Shown here in pieces: positions 1 through 12,928 of a stretch of DNA of 64,000 nucleotides. The DNA is from Alitta virens. Taxonomy: Eukaryota; Annelida; Polychaeta; Phyllodocida; Nereididae. The position numbers and the translations under genes were made by a program. The DNA is taken from contig OW028577.1 in the NCBI GenBank assembly GCA_932294295.1, positions 7,863,501 to 7,927,500 of the forward strand. Direction: 5' to 3'. The notes beneath the pieces were generated by a model. That model made no database searches. It saw only the letters and a list, made by a program, of their open reading frames with translations, and was not told the DNA's origin. Positions within the stretch are counted from its first letter, which is position 1, and the number at the start of each line of letters is the position of its first letter.

Positions 1-542
1 CTCAATAAAAGCAGGCCACGTAACTGCTAATATATACATGCTTTGGCTGCGTGTAGCAGCCGCTTCTCCAAGTTCAATATCTGTCAATGTGAAATGCCTT
101 TAGTGTCGCCCTGCTGCCTAATAACCAGTAATGACACATTTTATTGACAGGTTGTACTGACAAAAAGGTTTACAGGGGCACAAAGCATTTGGTCGTAAAA
201 AATGTTAGCGTATGAAATGCAAAAATCTGGTCATGTTGAGCTTAATATAATGATGTTCTTCAAAACAATTATCCAGTTCTGTTTGTCCCACCTGTTATTT
301 GGTTCAGTGCTTTGCTTGTAGGAATGTACAATATAGGTGGGTAAGAATGATGTGTGTACTTTTTGATGGTGTCAAGACCTGTCAAATTGCTTCAGAGTTG
401 TTTGTTATGATGCATGCCTCCATCATTTCTCTTCTTGCTTCCTCTCATATCCTCTTATCTCCCCTCTTTTTGCTCTCTATGCACACCTTCTGTGCTTTGT
501 ATTTCTCCTTTTTTCTTCTCATTGCACTCCCTGCATTTAGCA

Positions 543-557
543 TGCTGCTGCTGCTGC
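543..557. repeat. CTG triplet repeat
   Basis: Five tandem TGC/CTG units. Confidence 0.85.
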
Positions 558-3315
558 GAAGTCATCATCCTCCCTTAACCGCAGTTGTGTCGTTTTTGTC
601 AGGACTCAATAGATCTTTTCATGACCGCCCTGCATTCAATGCCGCCATAACTAATAATGGTGGTCATATTTCCTGCCCTGCACAAAGCCACGCTGACATG
701 CGTACATGTATCAACGCACAACATTGTTTCGCTTTATGTGAAACAGGATCGCGCTGTGACCATAATTTGTCATGTCCCCATCAAGCAGCACCATGGGCTT
801 TTTGTCTCCAACAATGCAAGGTCATACGACATTATGCTCATTACATTATCAAGGACCGCACAGAACGAAGGTCTCAGGACACCATTGGTTCTTTTTGGGG
901 ACTCGATGAATCGCATGTAAAACGCATTATGATAGAACATGCCATTTGCCATATCCTTTGATTTGTTGCCATTTGCAGCCATGAATTGTTATAAGTCAAT
1001 GCTGCAGAATTGTACCCGAAGAACAGCCTCCAGTGGTGTACATAATGTACAAATAAGAACTTGTAAATGCTCGTAAACATGGATGGAAACCGCAGGTTTT
1101 ATGAAGCTAATATCATGAAACTCGATTCTGCTGAAGTTTGTGGCATTCCGAGTAATAATGATTTGGAACAGCATCTTATGCTGACATATACTCTAATGGG
1201 AAATGTGAGCGGTAAAAATGAAGAAGCAGGGATTGTGCGGCAACAACATTGATGCAGGAAACAGCTTGATGTCATTTCTATAAAAGCGTCTCATGCAACA
1301 GAATCGGTCTGGGATGACCTACACAACCAGTCTGAGACAGGCTCCAGCGATAACATCACTTGCCTGAAAGCTAAGACGAATTCCAAACAAGCCAGCCTAT
1401 CAGGGGCAAGGGAGAGAGGCCGATTGGGGATCTGTGGGCCTTGTATTTTGCGATTGGAACTGCTATGAACTGTTGTTGTGGACGAGAAAATATTGCAGTC
1501 GTGTCACAGAGAACAAAAGCAATTTGAAAGACCAGGACCGTAGGACGGAGGTTAAGCAAAGGACTCCATGATGGCACATGGGCTGGCCAAAGTGCATGTC
1601 ACAAATGGCCAAATGGTTTCTGTCATGGGAGGCAGAGAGTCACCCTGGCGCAATCCTCCAATCAAAGCACAACTTCCACCTGATGACCTCATCTTGCCTG
1701 ACACTGCATTCGCTTCAAACAACTCACTTCAAACATACCTCATTGTGCAATCTCCATTGGGCTGTTGCCAAGGTTTATCCAAAGGCATAGCTGGACACAG
1801 GCGAATAGCTCTTACAAATGACAGAACCATCTAAGCCCTTTTTGAGAAATAAAAGGCATTAGGTCAGCTGCAACTGCACATATCAGCTGTATGTACACTG
1901 AAAGAGACACGAAAAGGAACTTCTGTTGCTTAGATGCATTTGCTATTAATATAAAAGAATATAAGAACGAATAGAAGAACCATTTGATTCAAGAACAATC
2001 AGCGAAAGATTTTCTCTGGACCTGAGTGACCAATAAGTTGCTTATAATTCAAGAATGACCAGTAAAACTACGTCCTCTTGCAGGCCAGTCCCCTCGATGA
2101 CCTTGGCCAGGTGACCTGAGCTGATTGTGACGACCTGTTGCAGAGGGCGCGGAAGTGGCCTGCACTTCCGGAAGGGCCTGATTACTTGTGCCTGCGCGTC
2201 AGCCGTGAAGGGACGACCAAATAGGATGCCCTGATGAATCTGGCTACTAATCCCTCAAAACCTTCCTGCCTCAGTCCCAACAGCAATCCCCTGAAAAAAT
2301 CCTCACTGTGCAACAGGACTGCAATCTTGGCCAGACGAGCTCCTCACAGCACGACAGAGATATATGGAGAAGCATTTCAAACGCTCTTATGACTAAGCAA
2401 ACCTCTTTATTCCTGTATTAGTGTGGTTTTGTGGCCTCAGGGAATTACAAATGTTTTGAGTTATGTCCTTGAAAAAAAAAAAACCTCCCTGCCGAATGTT
2501 TACATATACTTTAGTTTTTATGGTTGCTAACAAGAATTGACATACAAGCCAGTAAAAGAAACAGGGACTGAGATAAAAATATCTGTTGGGTTCGCAATAT
2601 TTGGGATGTTGACAATGAATGCTTTCAGGCATTGATGCAGTGAGGTTGCTTCTGAGCCTGGTGAGCTAAATTGGACCAAATCGGTGTGCATAGAACTGGT
2701 CTACCTGGAGGCTAATGAACAGTGGGTGGTCCTGGCTGATTATTCAATTCCCTCTAACTCCCTACATCCTCTGACAAAGGCAGCAGGCGTCACAAACCAC
2801 ATGGAGGCTGCTGCTTCTGATTGGCTGGTCACCTATTTGGCCTGTCTCATTATCATAAGGCTGTATGGTCCTTGCTCTATGACGTGTATGAAATGAGTTA
2901 CAATCAAATCGACTTGATTGACAGGCACATTAAGAACGTGACTGGTGGCTGTTGGATCTGAACAGAATGATTCAACATGTATCCCTTGTACATTGTGTTC
3001 TTAGATTGAAAAATTCGATGCACTCTAAAAAAAAATCATACCCAAAAACCTAACCTTTGGTTTTTTTACTTATACCATACTAATTTTGACTTCTTAAAAA
3101 AACGATATATTGGAAATACAAATTTGATATTTTGAAAATCTAAGTTTCTGGTGTTTTACAAAACAAACGGATCTTCACTATTGGCATATCTAACTTTAGC
3201 TGCTTTTCTGTCTGTAAAAACACGATACAAAGATACATCACTGTGTGGATAATCCTGATTTACAAAGCGTAAAAAACTTGCAAACTCCTGCTGGTTATTT
3301 GAAAAACCAAAGTTT

Positions 3316-3383
3316 CCAATGGATTTTTGTAAAATCAAATTTGACAGTGTATTATCCTTTTTGGTTTTTTGAAAATCCATTGG
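3316..3383. repeat. AT-rich inverted repeat (12-bp perfect arms)
   Basis: CCAATGGATTTT at 3316-3327 is matched by its exact reverse complement at 3372-3383 with a 44-nt loop. The surrounding 3.0-3.4 kb has related words (gaaaatctaagtttc, gaaaaaccaaagtttcc). It may be a decayed foldback or MITE-like element. Confidence 0.5.
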
Positions 3384-4916
3384 TTTTTTTTTTAACAACC
3401 ACATTTGTCCCCAAATTTCCTTTTTAGAATAAAGTTCAAGACAGAATCATATCTCGCAGCATCACATTTCGTGGTACCAAAAAATGGTAAATGTAATTTC
3501 GATGGCATTCCAATTCGTAACAAAATCCCATATCAAATTTGTTTGCACAATACTATCAATGTAGAGCTGTGCGTGGCTCTGCAGATGTAATAATTCGTCC
3601 TTAGAAATGTCAAGAAATGCAAACATCTTCTTGTGCAGTTTTTGTACTACTCAGTCAGTGGGTGTTATGCTGCTGATAGAAATGGCTATATATATAATTC
3701 TGGATTGACATTCAGGATTGAAAATTATTTTCTCTATTTTCTGCGCAGTTTAAGGTGACCATCGTGAACTTCTTGAAACATTTGTGAAGAAAGTTTGGGA
3801 CACTTAGGAACAGGACAAATTGGTGATCCTTGCAGTACCCCATGTAATGGTGCATGAAATAGGACCAATGCATCCTCAGCTTATATCATCTTATAACTGC
3901 TCTGCTCAGGAAATCATGGAGAAGACAACCAGTCCCACTATGGTTTCCATAGCAATTTCCGAAGGATGACTCAAATTGCATTTTGATCTTGGGTCATAAT
4001 GTGATTTTGGGTCATTCTGGCCTGCTCGAGGGTTAACCTTTGAACTGACCGTGCAATGATTGGCACAAGGAAATTAGCTACTTATGACCATGGCTCTGAT
4101 GAAGCATTTGTCAAGCTTTATACTACCATGTAGTATGCTGGTACTTTGTAGCTGTGTCACACGCCAGTCAGAACTCAAATTCTTGTGTTGTGAACGGTGA
4201 GGTCTGAAAATATCTGAAACATTTAATTGCCTTCAAGTAAGTTAAAAAGATAAATTGCCACTACTTTGGATAATGACACTCATTCAGTTACTGGTATAAT
4301 ATGCACCAAATGATGTGCCATGTTTTCTCCTGTCTCCTCATCGTCGATTGCTTGTTAATCAAAAGAAAGTTCATAGGTGACACTTATGCCTTGATAAACA
4401 AGCAAGAAAAATGGTGGAGGATTGGCTGCAAATGTCACAGTGCAAGTTGCACAAATATTGCCATTGTTGACTCAAGTATTATATATATGTATCATATTGC
4501 AGCAGCCTCACATGGCCAGTTAACCTAACAGTCATGATTATAGAATGATTTTGCTTTTGTCATGTGTGGATTTAAGGAACAATGGAGGTCCATATCGAGC
4601 TTACAAAGAGCTATTGACAGCCATGCAATGTTCCCATCTATTTGATGGATTAACGCTGCAGCCGCTTACAACTGTAAACAATGAGCAGAAAGGGTGCTGG
4701 GAGACTGCTTGCCGTGTCCACTGATGCTTCCTCTGCCTCATAATGGACCATCCTCATCACTAAACACTGATAGAATGGACAGTGGTCACTGGGGTGATGG
4801 ACACTTGTTCTGAGCATTGTCAAACCACAGTATTTATCCACTGATGATCTGTTAGTGAGAAACGCTTAGAGAGATTCTGTGTAAATATCGTTTCCTTTTT
4901 TATTACGCTATGATTT

Positions 4917-4949
4917 GCATGCATGGCATTGCATGGCATTGCATGCACA
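4917..4949. repeat. short tandem repeat GCATGGCATT
   Basis: Two and a half copies of a 10-bp GCATGGCATT-like unit with flanking GCATGCA palindromes. It is similar in wording to the larger minisatellite at 22.2 kb. Confidence 0.6.
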
Positions 4950-6301
4950 CCTTTGTTATATTACTAGTCAAATTTGGCAGGGGTTGCATGCCATGAATAC
5001 CATATTGGTTAGCTCAGGATCAAGATTTCTTGTCACCTTATCAAGCGTAGATAAGGAACAAAGATGAGAAAGTAGCTTCCAAGATCTTTTTTTTTTTGTG
5101 GTGGCTCTTAAAGTGTTCCAGTCCGTTAGGTATGAACTCTGTGACATCATTTTCCATGCTTTTTCATGCTGTAATCACCACGAAACAGCAGCTTGCCTCC
5201 ATACGCCCTGTGCACTGAGCGGAAGTTGCTTCCTCTTGCCAAGGGCACCACTTGGGCCACAGCCAGGGATCGTTGTGACCAATTACACCATCACCTTGTT
5301 CTGTTTTTGGCACATTAGAAGTTCTAGTGAAATCCGAGAACAAAGGTCTAGCGGGTGACCTTGTGTGACACCAGGTAATCATTCTTGCCATCTTTGACAC
5401 TCCGTACTCGCCTGAAGAGTTATTGGAAACCGTCAGAAAAATAATGTGTCTGGTGCTAACAATACTTTGCCAGGATCAGACTATGTATGGCTGTAACCAA
5501 TGCAGTTAGAAGTACTCAAATATCCTTTCTGTTCGGTAAAATGTTTGTGTAGCATAATGGCTTCTTTATATTGATGGTCGCGATTGACATTGCTCTAATT
5601 TCATTTACCTTTCAGACCATATGGGTCACGTCTGCTTGAAAGGCTCACCTGGCGTCTGTCCAGCAATAAATGACCAAGACATGTTTTGTGTCGTGGCCAG
5701 GTGACTCGCCATGCTCCCCTTAATTCCAGGTGATCTTTGGGTAGCATGTGCCATGATTTGATTACAGGACCACAGAAACTCAGGCCTGACTCATACCCCA
5801 GGGATTAAAGTGTTCACCTTGGGGGACTAGAGGAGATCGAAAAGAGACATGGAAAGTGTTAACAAAGGCACACGTCCATGACAGCCTCATGACAAAGTCA
5901 AAGCAAGGGACAAGGTCACGAAGAGTTGAAGCCACAGCGATCCTCTGTGTGATCATCTTCCTTCCATATGATCATATGGAGATCAGAAATTAAAGCTTTT
6001 GTGTCTGTATGAGAATGACAGATAAGTGTGTTCCCAGTATGCATGAATTTGTCCTGGAAACTGTAGCATAAGGACAGAAGGTTAAAGAGTGTGATGCTGT
6101 ATATCAATGTAACGATGACAAGAGCATAACTTGTTACAAAAAAAGATGAACTGATGCTTAGGTGGCACGAACACAAAGTACACCATATAAGGTTACCTGT
6201 GCCTTTTGTATTCACTTTGATTCGTGTTACATTATTGTATAGAATTAGCTACTTCCAAACAATGGTTGCATACTTAGAGCATAATTATCTGGAGAAACGG
6301 T

Positions 6302-6412
6302 AACAGCAGCACAGCAGCACAGCAGCAGCAACAGCAGCAGAAACAGAAACAACAGCAGCAGCAGACACAGAAACAGCAGCAACAGCAGCAGCAACCGCAA
6401 CAACAGCCATGG
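6302..6412. repeat. CAG/CAA-type triplet-rich tract
   Basis: About 110 bp of interrupted CAG with CAA, AAACAG and CACAG variants. No reliable ORF uses it. Confidence 0.85.
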
Positions 6413-6426
6413 CATCAGCGAAACGA

Positions 6427-6450
6427 TTTTTATTTTATTTTATTTTATTT
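6427..6450. repeat. TTTTA pentanucleotide repeat
   Basis: About four to five units of TTTTA, followed by a T/A-rich low-complexity stretch to about 6625. Confidence 0.85.
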
Positions 6451-7195
6451 AGCAAACTCAACAGACTTTATATATATACATAGATGTAGAAACAAAAAAG
6501 ATAGAACAAAACAAAAGAATGTAGTTGAATGTTAAATAAAGCAAATAAATAAGAATAAAAGTAGAACATAATAAGCAGAGATAAGTATAGGATGAAATAG
6601 ATATACATGTTGAAAGTAGATGATGTTTACAGAATGATGAGGATTCTAGGATAGCCCACAAAAGCTTGATTTTTCTTATTTCCAGTGGAATCCAATGGAT
6701 AGCAAGATGGCAAAATACAGTGTATTGTGAGATGTAATTAGTGGCTGAGCTTGGATGGCTACAATTTGAAGGAACCTGTCTTCACAGTGACCCACCTGAC
6801 CCCACATCTGATTAGAAAGGTGACAGTAGCATGCTGTTGGCCAGTCACCTACCTGTCCCCATCCAGCAATGACCACTGCCTGCTGACCGCTGACTGACCA
6901 CGTCATCAAAGGGCCGACCATGAGAAGAAGCAGCTTCATCAAAGAATGGCGATCGATGTCCAGTCACCTGGCTGACCTCTTAATCTCCCCCACCCTGGCC
7001 TATTAGGGAGACTTTTCAGTGCTCAACTTGAAGATAATGGCTCTAATTAGTAAATATTCTCTCTGCAGTCCTTTTACAGCATCCTTTGAACTGCAGATGC
7101 TTCGGTGAAGGGGGCCATGGAAAGCCCTCTTCTTTTCATTACCAAAGCCTTTCTAGTTTCCGGAAAGCGTAATTAAAATGAAATAACATTCATTG

Positions 7196-7290
7196 TAGAA
7201 TAGAATGGAACAGAACAGAATATAATAGAATGGAGTAGAATAGATATTGTTTAAAATTAAATAGAATATAATTAGATAGAATATGTATTT
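7196..7290. repeat. degenerate TAGAA/ATAGAAT repeat
   Basis: Repeated TAGAA and ATAGAAT words with GGAACAGAACAG variants over about 95 bp, a decayed pentanucleotide microsatellite. Confidence 0.7.
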
Positions 7291-7914
7291 CTAAAGAAGA
7301 CAATCAGACACATGAAATTTTTAATAATGATTTAATCACAATCATGTACATTTGATTACGTCCATTTTATTTTGGGAATAACTCGGTGATCTACAATTTA
7401 TCACCATAATTCATATTTACAAGTTTAGCTATCATTTGACAAGGACAAGAGATCAGCCACAGAATAGGACATTAGCACGGATCATTATCATGTTACCATA
7501 AGCAGCAACAGGGCTCATTGGTGGATTCCTATCTTTGTGTTGTTACGTTATATACATTCAAAGAATTCGATAATTTTCCTCATTATCCAAAATAAACTTC
7601 GAAATAAAAAGCCATGCTGAATAACAAAAAAATTCAACATTGCACTAGATATAGCGTAATACTACCGTAACACTGTATATGGACATATTTCTTTTACAAA
7701 CTGTACAGGACAACCGCAACATCATACAAAAATATTATATGAATTATACATCGTTATAATATATCGTTTATTTTTTTTTCGCTCATCGTGTTTGAAGTAA
7801 CGTGGTCATTATGGTGTTACAACAATGTCAGAATGCACAATAAACAATAGAAATAAACCGAACTCAAAAAGGGCAAAAACGGGCCACATACCAAATTCAT
7901 ATACGCCTAATTGA

Positions 7915-8116
7915 CAATTTGTATTGGTAGCATTGTTTATTTTTGTAGAGCCCTGACAACGAATAAAATCATTGATTCATGATACAATGAATAGAGACTG
8001 TAACCATAGCAACGCATGCTCAACAATTTTCACAACTTAAGCATCCTGGAGACAGAGAGTGAGAGAGAACTATTGCAGCACCTTGAATGTCACTGTGTGC
8101 CCGATTTGGGACGCCA
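7915..8116 (-). other. 3' untranslated region (inferred)
   Basis: This is the stretch from the TAA stop to the expected cleavage site about 20 nt past the first canonical poly(A) signal. It is AT-rich with no further ORF. Alternative, longer 3' ends are possible because two more AATAAA words occur on the minus strand at 7767-7772 and 7366-7371. Confidence 0.45.
7936..7941 (-). terminator. poly(A) signal AATAAA
   Basis: Plus-strand TTTATT, read as AATAAA on the coding strand, lies 176 nt downstream of the protocadherin stop codon. It is the first canonical signal after the stop. A GT-containing stretch (ggtatgtggcc) follows within about 65 nt on the minus strand. Use of this site is inferred. 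Confidence 0.5.
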
Positions 8117-8664
8117 TTATGTGTATATATTATGGGATGCGGAGTCCCCCTGCCAGCCCACTGGGTCTCGAGGGTCCCTAACATTGGACGAGGGCCCAAG
8201 CGGCTTGAGAGGGAACGACTGGCCGAACGTGTTAGATTTCTTGAACTTCCTCACATCGGGCGATAATAGGCGCACCTTGGCCTCGTCCTTGATCTTGACG
8301 GCAGGGGGCACTCTTACCCGCTGGGTCAGGTCAGGAGAAGATGACGTAAGGCCGTCCAGTGAGCAGTTACTAGTTCGAGTAGGCAGTATGGCATTGTGTT
8401 TGAGGAACTGACTAGTGGGAACGTTGTAGGCCCCGCTGTTCCCATTGGGTATATTCTTGGGCCCCCGAGGGAACGTCGACAACCCTACATTGAAACCGTC
8501 CTTCCCAGGAAGCACCTGGATGCGGTCACGTGGCCCAAACACCTTGGGCTCGTCTATTCTGCGCATTATGACGTCATCGTCGGTACAAATAGGGCATTTG
8601 TCTCCTGTTTGTGTGACGTCAGGCCTGAACGCGCTGGCATTCTTCGGGTTGGCACACAACGACT
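8117..8664 (-). CDS. delta-type protocadherin, last coding exon
   Basis: Encodes residues 1076-1257 and the TAA stop. The acceptor is a strong pyrimidine tract ending ttgttacag, and the first two bases complete a split Glu codon from exon 3. The peptide starts ESLCANPKNASAF and has a Cys-x-x-Cys (C1099-P-I-C1102), LSTFPR at 1137-1142, a basic KFKKSNTFGQSF stretch near the end, and terminates SHNIYT. LSTFPR fits the WIRS consensus (hydrophobic-x-S/T-F-x-x) used by several delta-2 protocadherins to recruit the WAVE actin regulator; this is a pattern match only. GC content and codon use match the main exon and differ from the surrounding AT-rich intron. The open frame extends upstream to 8785 only by reading into the intron. 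Plus-strand ORFs over it are shadows. Confidence 0.85.
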
Positions 8665-9179
8665 CTGTAACAAAGAAAACACGAAAGTCAATGGAGAAAA
8701 AAAGACAGAGAGATGCAGAACTATGCAGGAACTTCCAGAAAAGAACACGCTTCTGTTTTGATGATACATCATAGACCCGAAGCATCCCCAGTGGAACGCT
8801 GCTGAACGCATAATCACATTTTATACCTCAGCCTCCCACGGAGCACCCTGCTAACCTTTTGTGGAGCTATGAATATATATGCCATATTGCTTATCTCCTT
8901 AAATCAGGCAGAAGTATCTCGTCTTGAAGATTTCAAACGCGCTTGTACTAAATGCACCATACACAAGCAGCAACTCAATGAATCTTGATGTTAGACCTGT
9001 ACGCCAGTTGGATTCTACGCCTCTAGGAAGAATGTAGGATGTCTACAGACCCCTTTAATGTTCCTAGTGGCACCTTAGCTAATGTCAGTTAATGGTGATG
9101 AGCCCTAGTGGTCAAGCAGTGGCCAAGCAATGACCCTGCAATGGCCCATATAGGCGTCTGCTATGACTTGTTGGACAAG

Positions 9180-9760
9180 TCGCCCCCAGTCTAGTCAGAA
9201 GAACGTGCAAGATCGTCGACTGCAGTGGCTCCAATCCCCGACTCTGCCTCTTTTTCCTGACAGATCGTTTCTTTGTGGCTGACAGAGAGTGCCACTAAAA
9301 AAGCCCTTCGCGTACGGCATGCAACAGAGGAATTACGCCCGACAGATTTGATGTTTTGTTATCGTGGCGAGCAGGGCTGCTGGCCGCGCGCGATGATCGC
9401 TTAGTTACGACTGCGACGTGTCACATGACCGATGACGTAGTCATGACGCGGTGCTGGTGCGTCGTGGATGTATGATGGCGCACGCTGGACTAGGGCGTTG
9501 TACGTCACATTCAAGGGGAGTTTATCACCGTCGTAAGGACCCGGGGCTGACGGCTGCTTTGGACATTTAAAGATGCTGATTGTAGATGCTGCTGCGACAG
9601 GACCTCAGGCTGCTGCTGCTGCTGCTTGCTGCTGCTGCTGCAGGACCTGACAGGGATGCAGGCATGGCGATGTGATGAAAGACTCGGCCAGAGCGACGCG
9701 GTTTGATTGAACGTCCGGGCTCTGCCGCCGTGTTTGTCATTTCAAATGCAGTTGATAAGA
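9180..9760. promoter_or_regulatory. CpG-rich, CRE-like intronic block
   Basis: Against AT-rich surroundings this block is dense in CpG (ccgcgcgcgatgatcgc, tacgactgcgacgtgtc, gtgcgtcgtgg) and in TGACG/CGTCA words. Around 9425-9450 it has catgac-cgatgacgta-gtcatg, an inverted repeat centred on a CRE-like core. It could be an intragenic promoter or enhancer; there is no transcript evidence. Confidence 0.35.
9609..9642. repeat. CTG triplet repeat
   Basis: Interrupted CTG repeats inside the CpG-rich intronic block. Confidence 0.85.
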
Positions 9761-12700
9761 GCGCAAACAAACTTGCGTCATCGGCCGAATCCCCCTCCCT
9801 CCCTGCCTTAATCAACAAGTCCGTATCATATTGCGCCCAAGACCCGACCCTGTGCTTCTGTCAATTGATGCCATATAAAAAGCCGTGCACAGGGCGAGGC
9901 TTTCAGGGCCTGCTTAGTAACCTGTTCGTGTCTGTTGCTCATTCTACTGCCTAATTCGGCAGCCCGACTCCTGCGCCCATTCCATTTTGTTCGTATGTAA
10001 ATGCAATTTGGCTCTCCCATACCAAACGTTATTCAATCGACCTTCAATGGCAGGGAGATTTTCCATCGTCCATTGATTTCTTTTTAAATCCTATCATCCA
10101 ATCAGTTAAATAGAGTGGCTCGCAATGGCTAAATACGGGCCCTCTCTGTATGTCTGGACCGGTGCCATGTGTTTAAATGGGATGCTAAGTACCCCTTTGC
10201 TGGCCATACAACAGCGCCTTGCGCCACACTTTGAGTTTTACCGTGGATAAAAAAACGTCTGTTCCCCGTAGATAAAGAGATACTATTGATCAGCAGGTTT
10301 TTCACTCTCCATATATCATGTCATCGTCATAACAAAATATCTCTAATATGACATGTTTATCACATATTTTAATGGCGGCTCAATCCTCTTGAGCATATAG
10401 TCTAATGTTCCAGTGATGCCTATTCACATAGCCGGCAATTTCAGGCTTCATGTATAGAATTACAAGCTATTGATTGGGCAGATTCCCACAAGAGATAAGA
10501 GGTCAATGGTCCTATTCTCGGAGAAAATTCAATGCATTTCTCTTCCAATTGTCCCCGAACATGGACTCAAGTTCATAACTGCTCGCTGGCAACAATCGTA
10601 AATCCTGTCATTAATTTATAGTCTTCCAAATTGGTCGCTCAGATTAATCAGCGTTCCATTACCTCTCATCAAGCCCAAAAAGGCAATGAGCCACAATTGC
10701 AATCTGTTTCATTTTTATTGCAAACAAATCATTGCTGTGAGGCTTTGTTTGTTGACCGTTTATGCTGGATGCATTGACGAACAGCCTTTTGCATTTTGCA
10801 GGCGATACATCATCTTTGCCATGATTTATCACATCCCACGCGCGTTATGAGTGGCATCTGGGGGTCCTCTGTACTATGCGAGAAACAGGTGTGAATCTAT
10901 GAAGAGAAAATGCCAATTGCATCTCCCTGAGCCTGCTTTGCTCTTTAAAAGTCGCATTCACTTTTAATGTCTCTGAGACACCGCATCTTCTAGCTCAACG
11001 GCTGGTCTTAGATTTGCTACTGGAAGCAGCGCTCTTTCAACCTGTCAAGCAATTTGGCCAATTAGTCCAGTAACATTGATGGCAGATCATCTTCTCAACA
11101 GACTAATGACTCTCTAACACTTTGCAATGTCAGGAGACTCAGGCCAATGGCTGGTGTGGAGGGAGATCAGGCTCATGTTGGTCCCTGCTTCCATATGACT
11201 CCCAGCATCACTGGAGTCCGCATCCCAGCGTCATATGCATCAACCCCAAGTGATCGATTGCAAGTGAATGATTCATTGCACCAACTGGTCACAGCATTAT
11301 TTTTCCCTCTCACTTAACTTCAGACACTTTTTCCTTTCTAAGCTCATGCTTAAAACATAACATTGAGCTGCTAATGTGCTTTTCGCTCAGGCCTGTCTGT
11401 CATACCAGTAAGAGGCAGTGTGAGCCTTTTAAGCAACAGCTCCGAGAAGCCTGAATTCAATCTTGATAACATCAAATTTGATGGCATTGCACAGCTAAAC
11501 GTCATAAAACATGTACCTTACTCCAGTAAACCGTATACCATAGAAATTAATGCCTAGAAATAATTTAATATATGTGCTTCAATACTCATTGTTGTCACTG
11601 CCAACACTACTCGTCTTTTGTGTTTTTTTTTATTTGTTGTTGTGTAGCATATGTTTTTAATACAATTTCAACTCAGAATATACTGAAAAAAGGAAAATAT
11701 TAATTTTTTGCCTGGGATTTTTTGCCATTTCGATGATGTATTCAATACTCAAGCTGAACACAAAAGAAAAAGTACAATGAACTAAAAAGGACTGTCTGGC
11801 ACAATGCCCATGTTCTCTATGCCATCCACTGTGTAAGTCTGTCAGTCTGTCTTCACAGTCATTCAGTCCTCTCTCCCTAGGTGGCATTCACTGTTCCATT
11901 GTTAACAGACTGGACAGAGGAGCCTGTCAGAATTAATGAAGGTTTCAGTATGCAGGGTTCACAGTGACTGACAAAGTCCAGTGTGTCCATTGAAAGGGAT
12001 ACTAACCAAGTGACCACTGGGTCCCAAGGACATTCCATCCACTGTCCAATCCTTACGCCGATGTATTGCTTATCATATCACCAAAAATTATTCCGATATT
12101 GTAAAGCTGTGTAAGGACAGAGCAGATGTGTTGCTGGCCAAGACCTTGGATGTGATAAACTAGTGTATTTCATTGTGCATGGGTGGCCAGGGGCATGAGT
12201 TGAGCTCATAGCCACTTCGTTTAGAGGATTATCAAGTACACACAAGTGCCTGGTGATTGATAATCAGGGCAGTAGATGACCCAGTGCAGAGCAGTACTAT
12301 TGCATCTCCATAATTTCACATACATTTTACACGCTAGACAAAGCCAGAGGGCAATACCAGTGGCCATTGGTACATTGCTGGCTGGTCTTATGGACCACTG
12401 AGACTCATTAACTTGCATCCATTGTCCCTTGGGTTTCGTATTTCATACAGCAACAACTATATGGCAAACAAAACCTCATCACTTGTTCATAACTCTTGTC
12501 CCACCTGCGCTCTTTCAAGGCTATTCTAAGGCTTTATCATTGCGTTTTTTATGGTTCAAGTTCAGAGAATTGTAGCCCCATGCAGGTCTCCTTAAAGCTG
12601 AATCGCTTGCTTTAAAGTGGATGACATAAAAAACATACAGAGGTTACTTAAAGCAAAATGTCATACAACTTAAGTTTGTATACAATAAATGAGGCACAGC

Positions 12701-12928
12701 AAACAGTGAAATCATTGTTACTTATTACATTGTATGTGCAATAATTCTTGGAGAAATTAATATTCTTGGATATTGTATGGATAAATTATGTTTAAAATGG
12801 GTAATGGTCCAAAAAAAACTATAAATTACATTAATAAAATTATATATAAAGCATATTTTAATGTTAGACACTTGCTATATAATATATTTTAACCTTCTAA
12901 TATATCTTAATCATTCTTTTCTACATAC

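Larger units (their letters stand above)
1..7914. other. 3' flanking sequence without a recognised gene
   Basis: No ORF here resembles a known family and no splice-consistent exon chain was found. The longest open frame (299-961, plus) opens with TTG, has a low-complexity hydrophobic half and looks like chance. Simple repeats at 543-557 (CTG), 4917-4949, 6302-6412, 6427-6450 and 7196-7290 and a foldback at 3316-3383 are the only structures I can point to. Confidence 0.6.
8665..12928 (-). other. intron 3 of the protocadherin gene (about 4.3 kb)
   Basis: A GT-AG intron between TACG/GTATGT and ttgttacag. It holds the CpG/CRE-rich block at 9.18-9.76 kb with CTG triplets. From 10.0 to 11.3 kb it is complex non-repetitive sequence with many ATTA, CAATT and TGTTTGTTGAC words, a plausible but unproven conserved regulatory stretch. 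Confidence 0.75.

Noticed and set aside
299..961. 220-residue plus-strand ORF
   Set aside because: It opens with TTG, its first ATG is internal, half is low-complexity hydrophobic, and it resembles no family I know; likely chance.
8396..8774. Plus-strand ORFs of 109-121 residues
   Set aside because: Antisense shadows of the last protocadherin exon.
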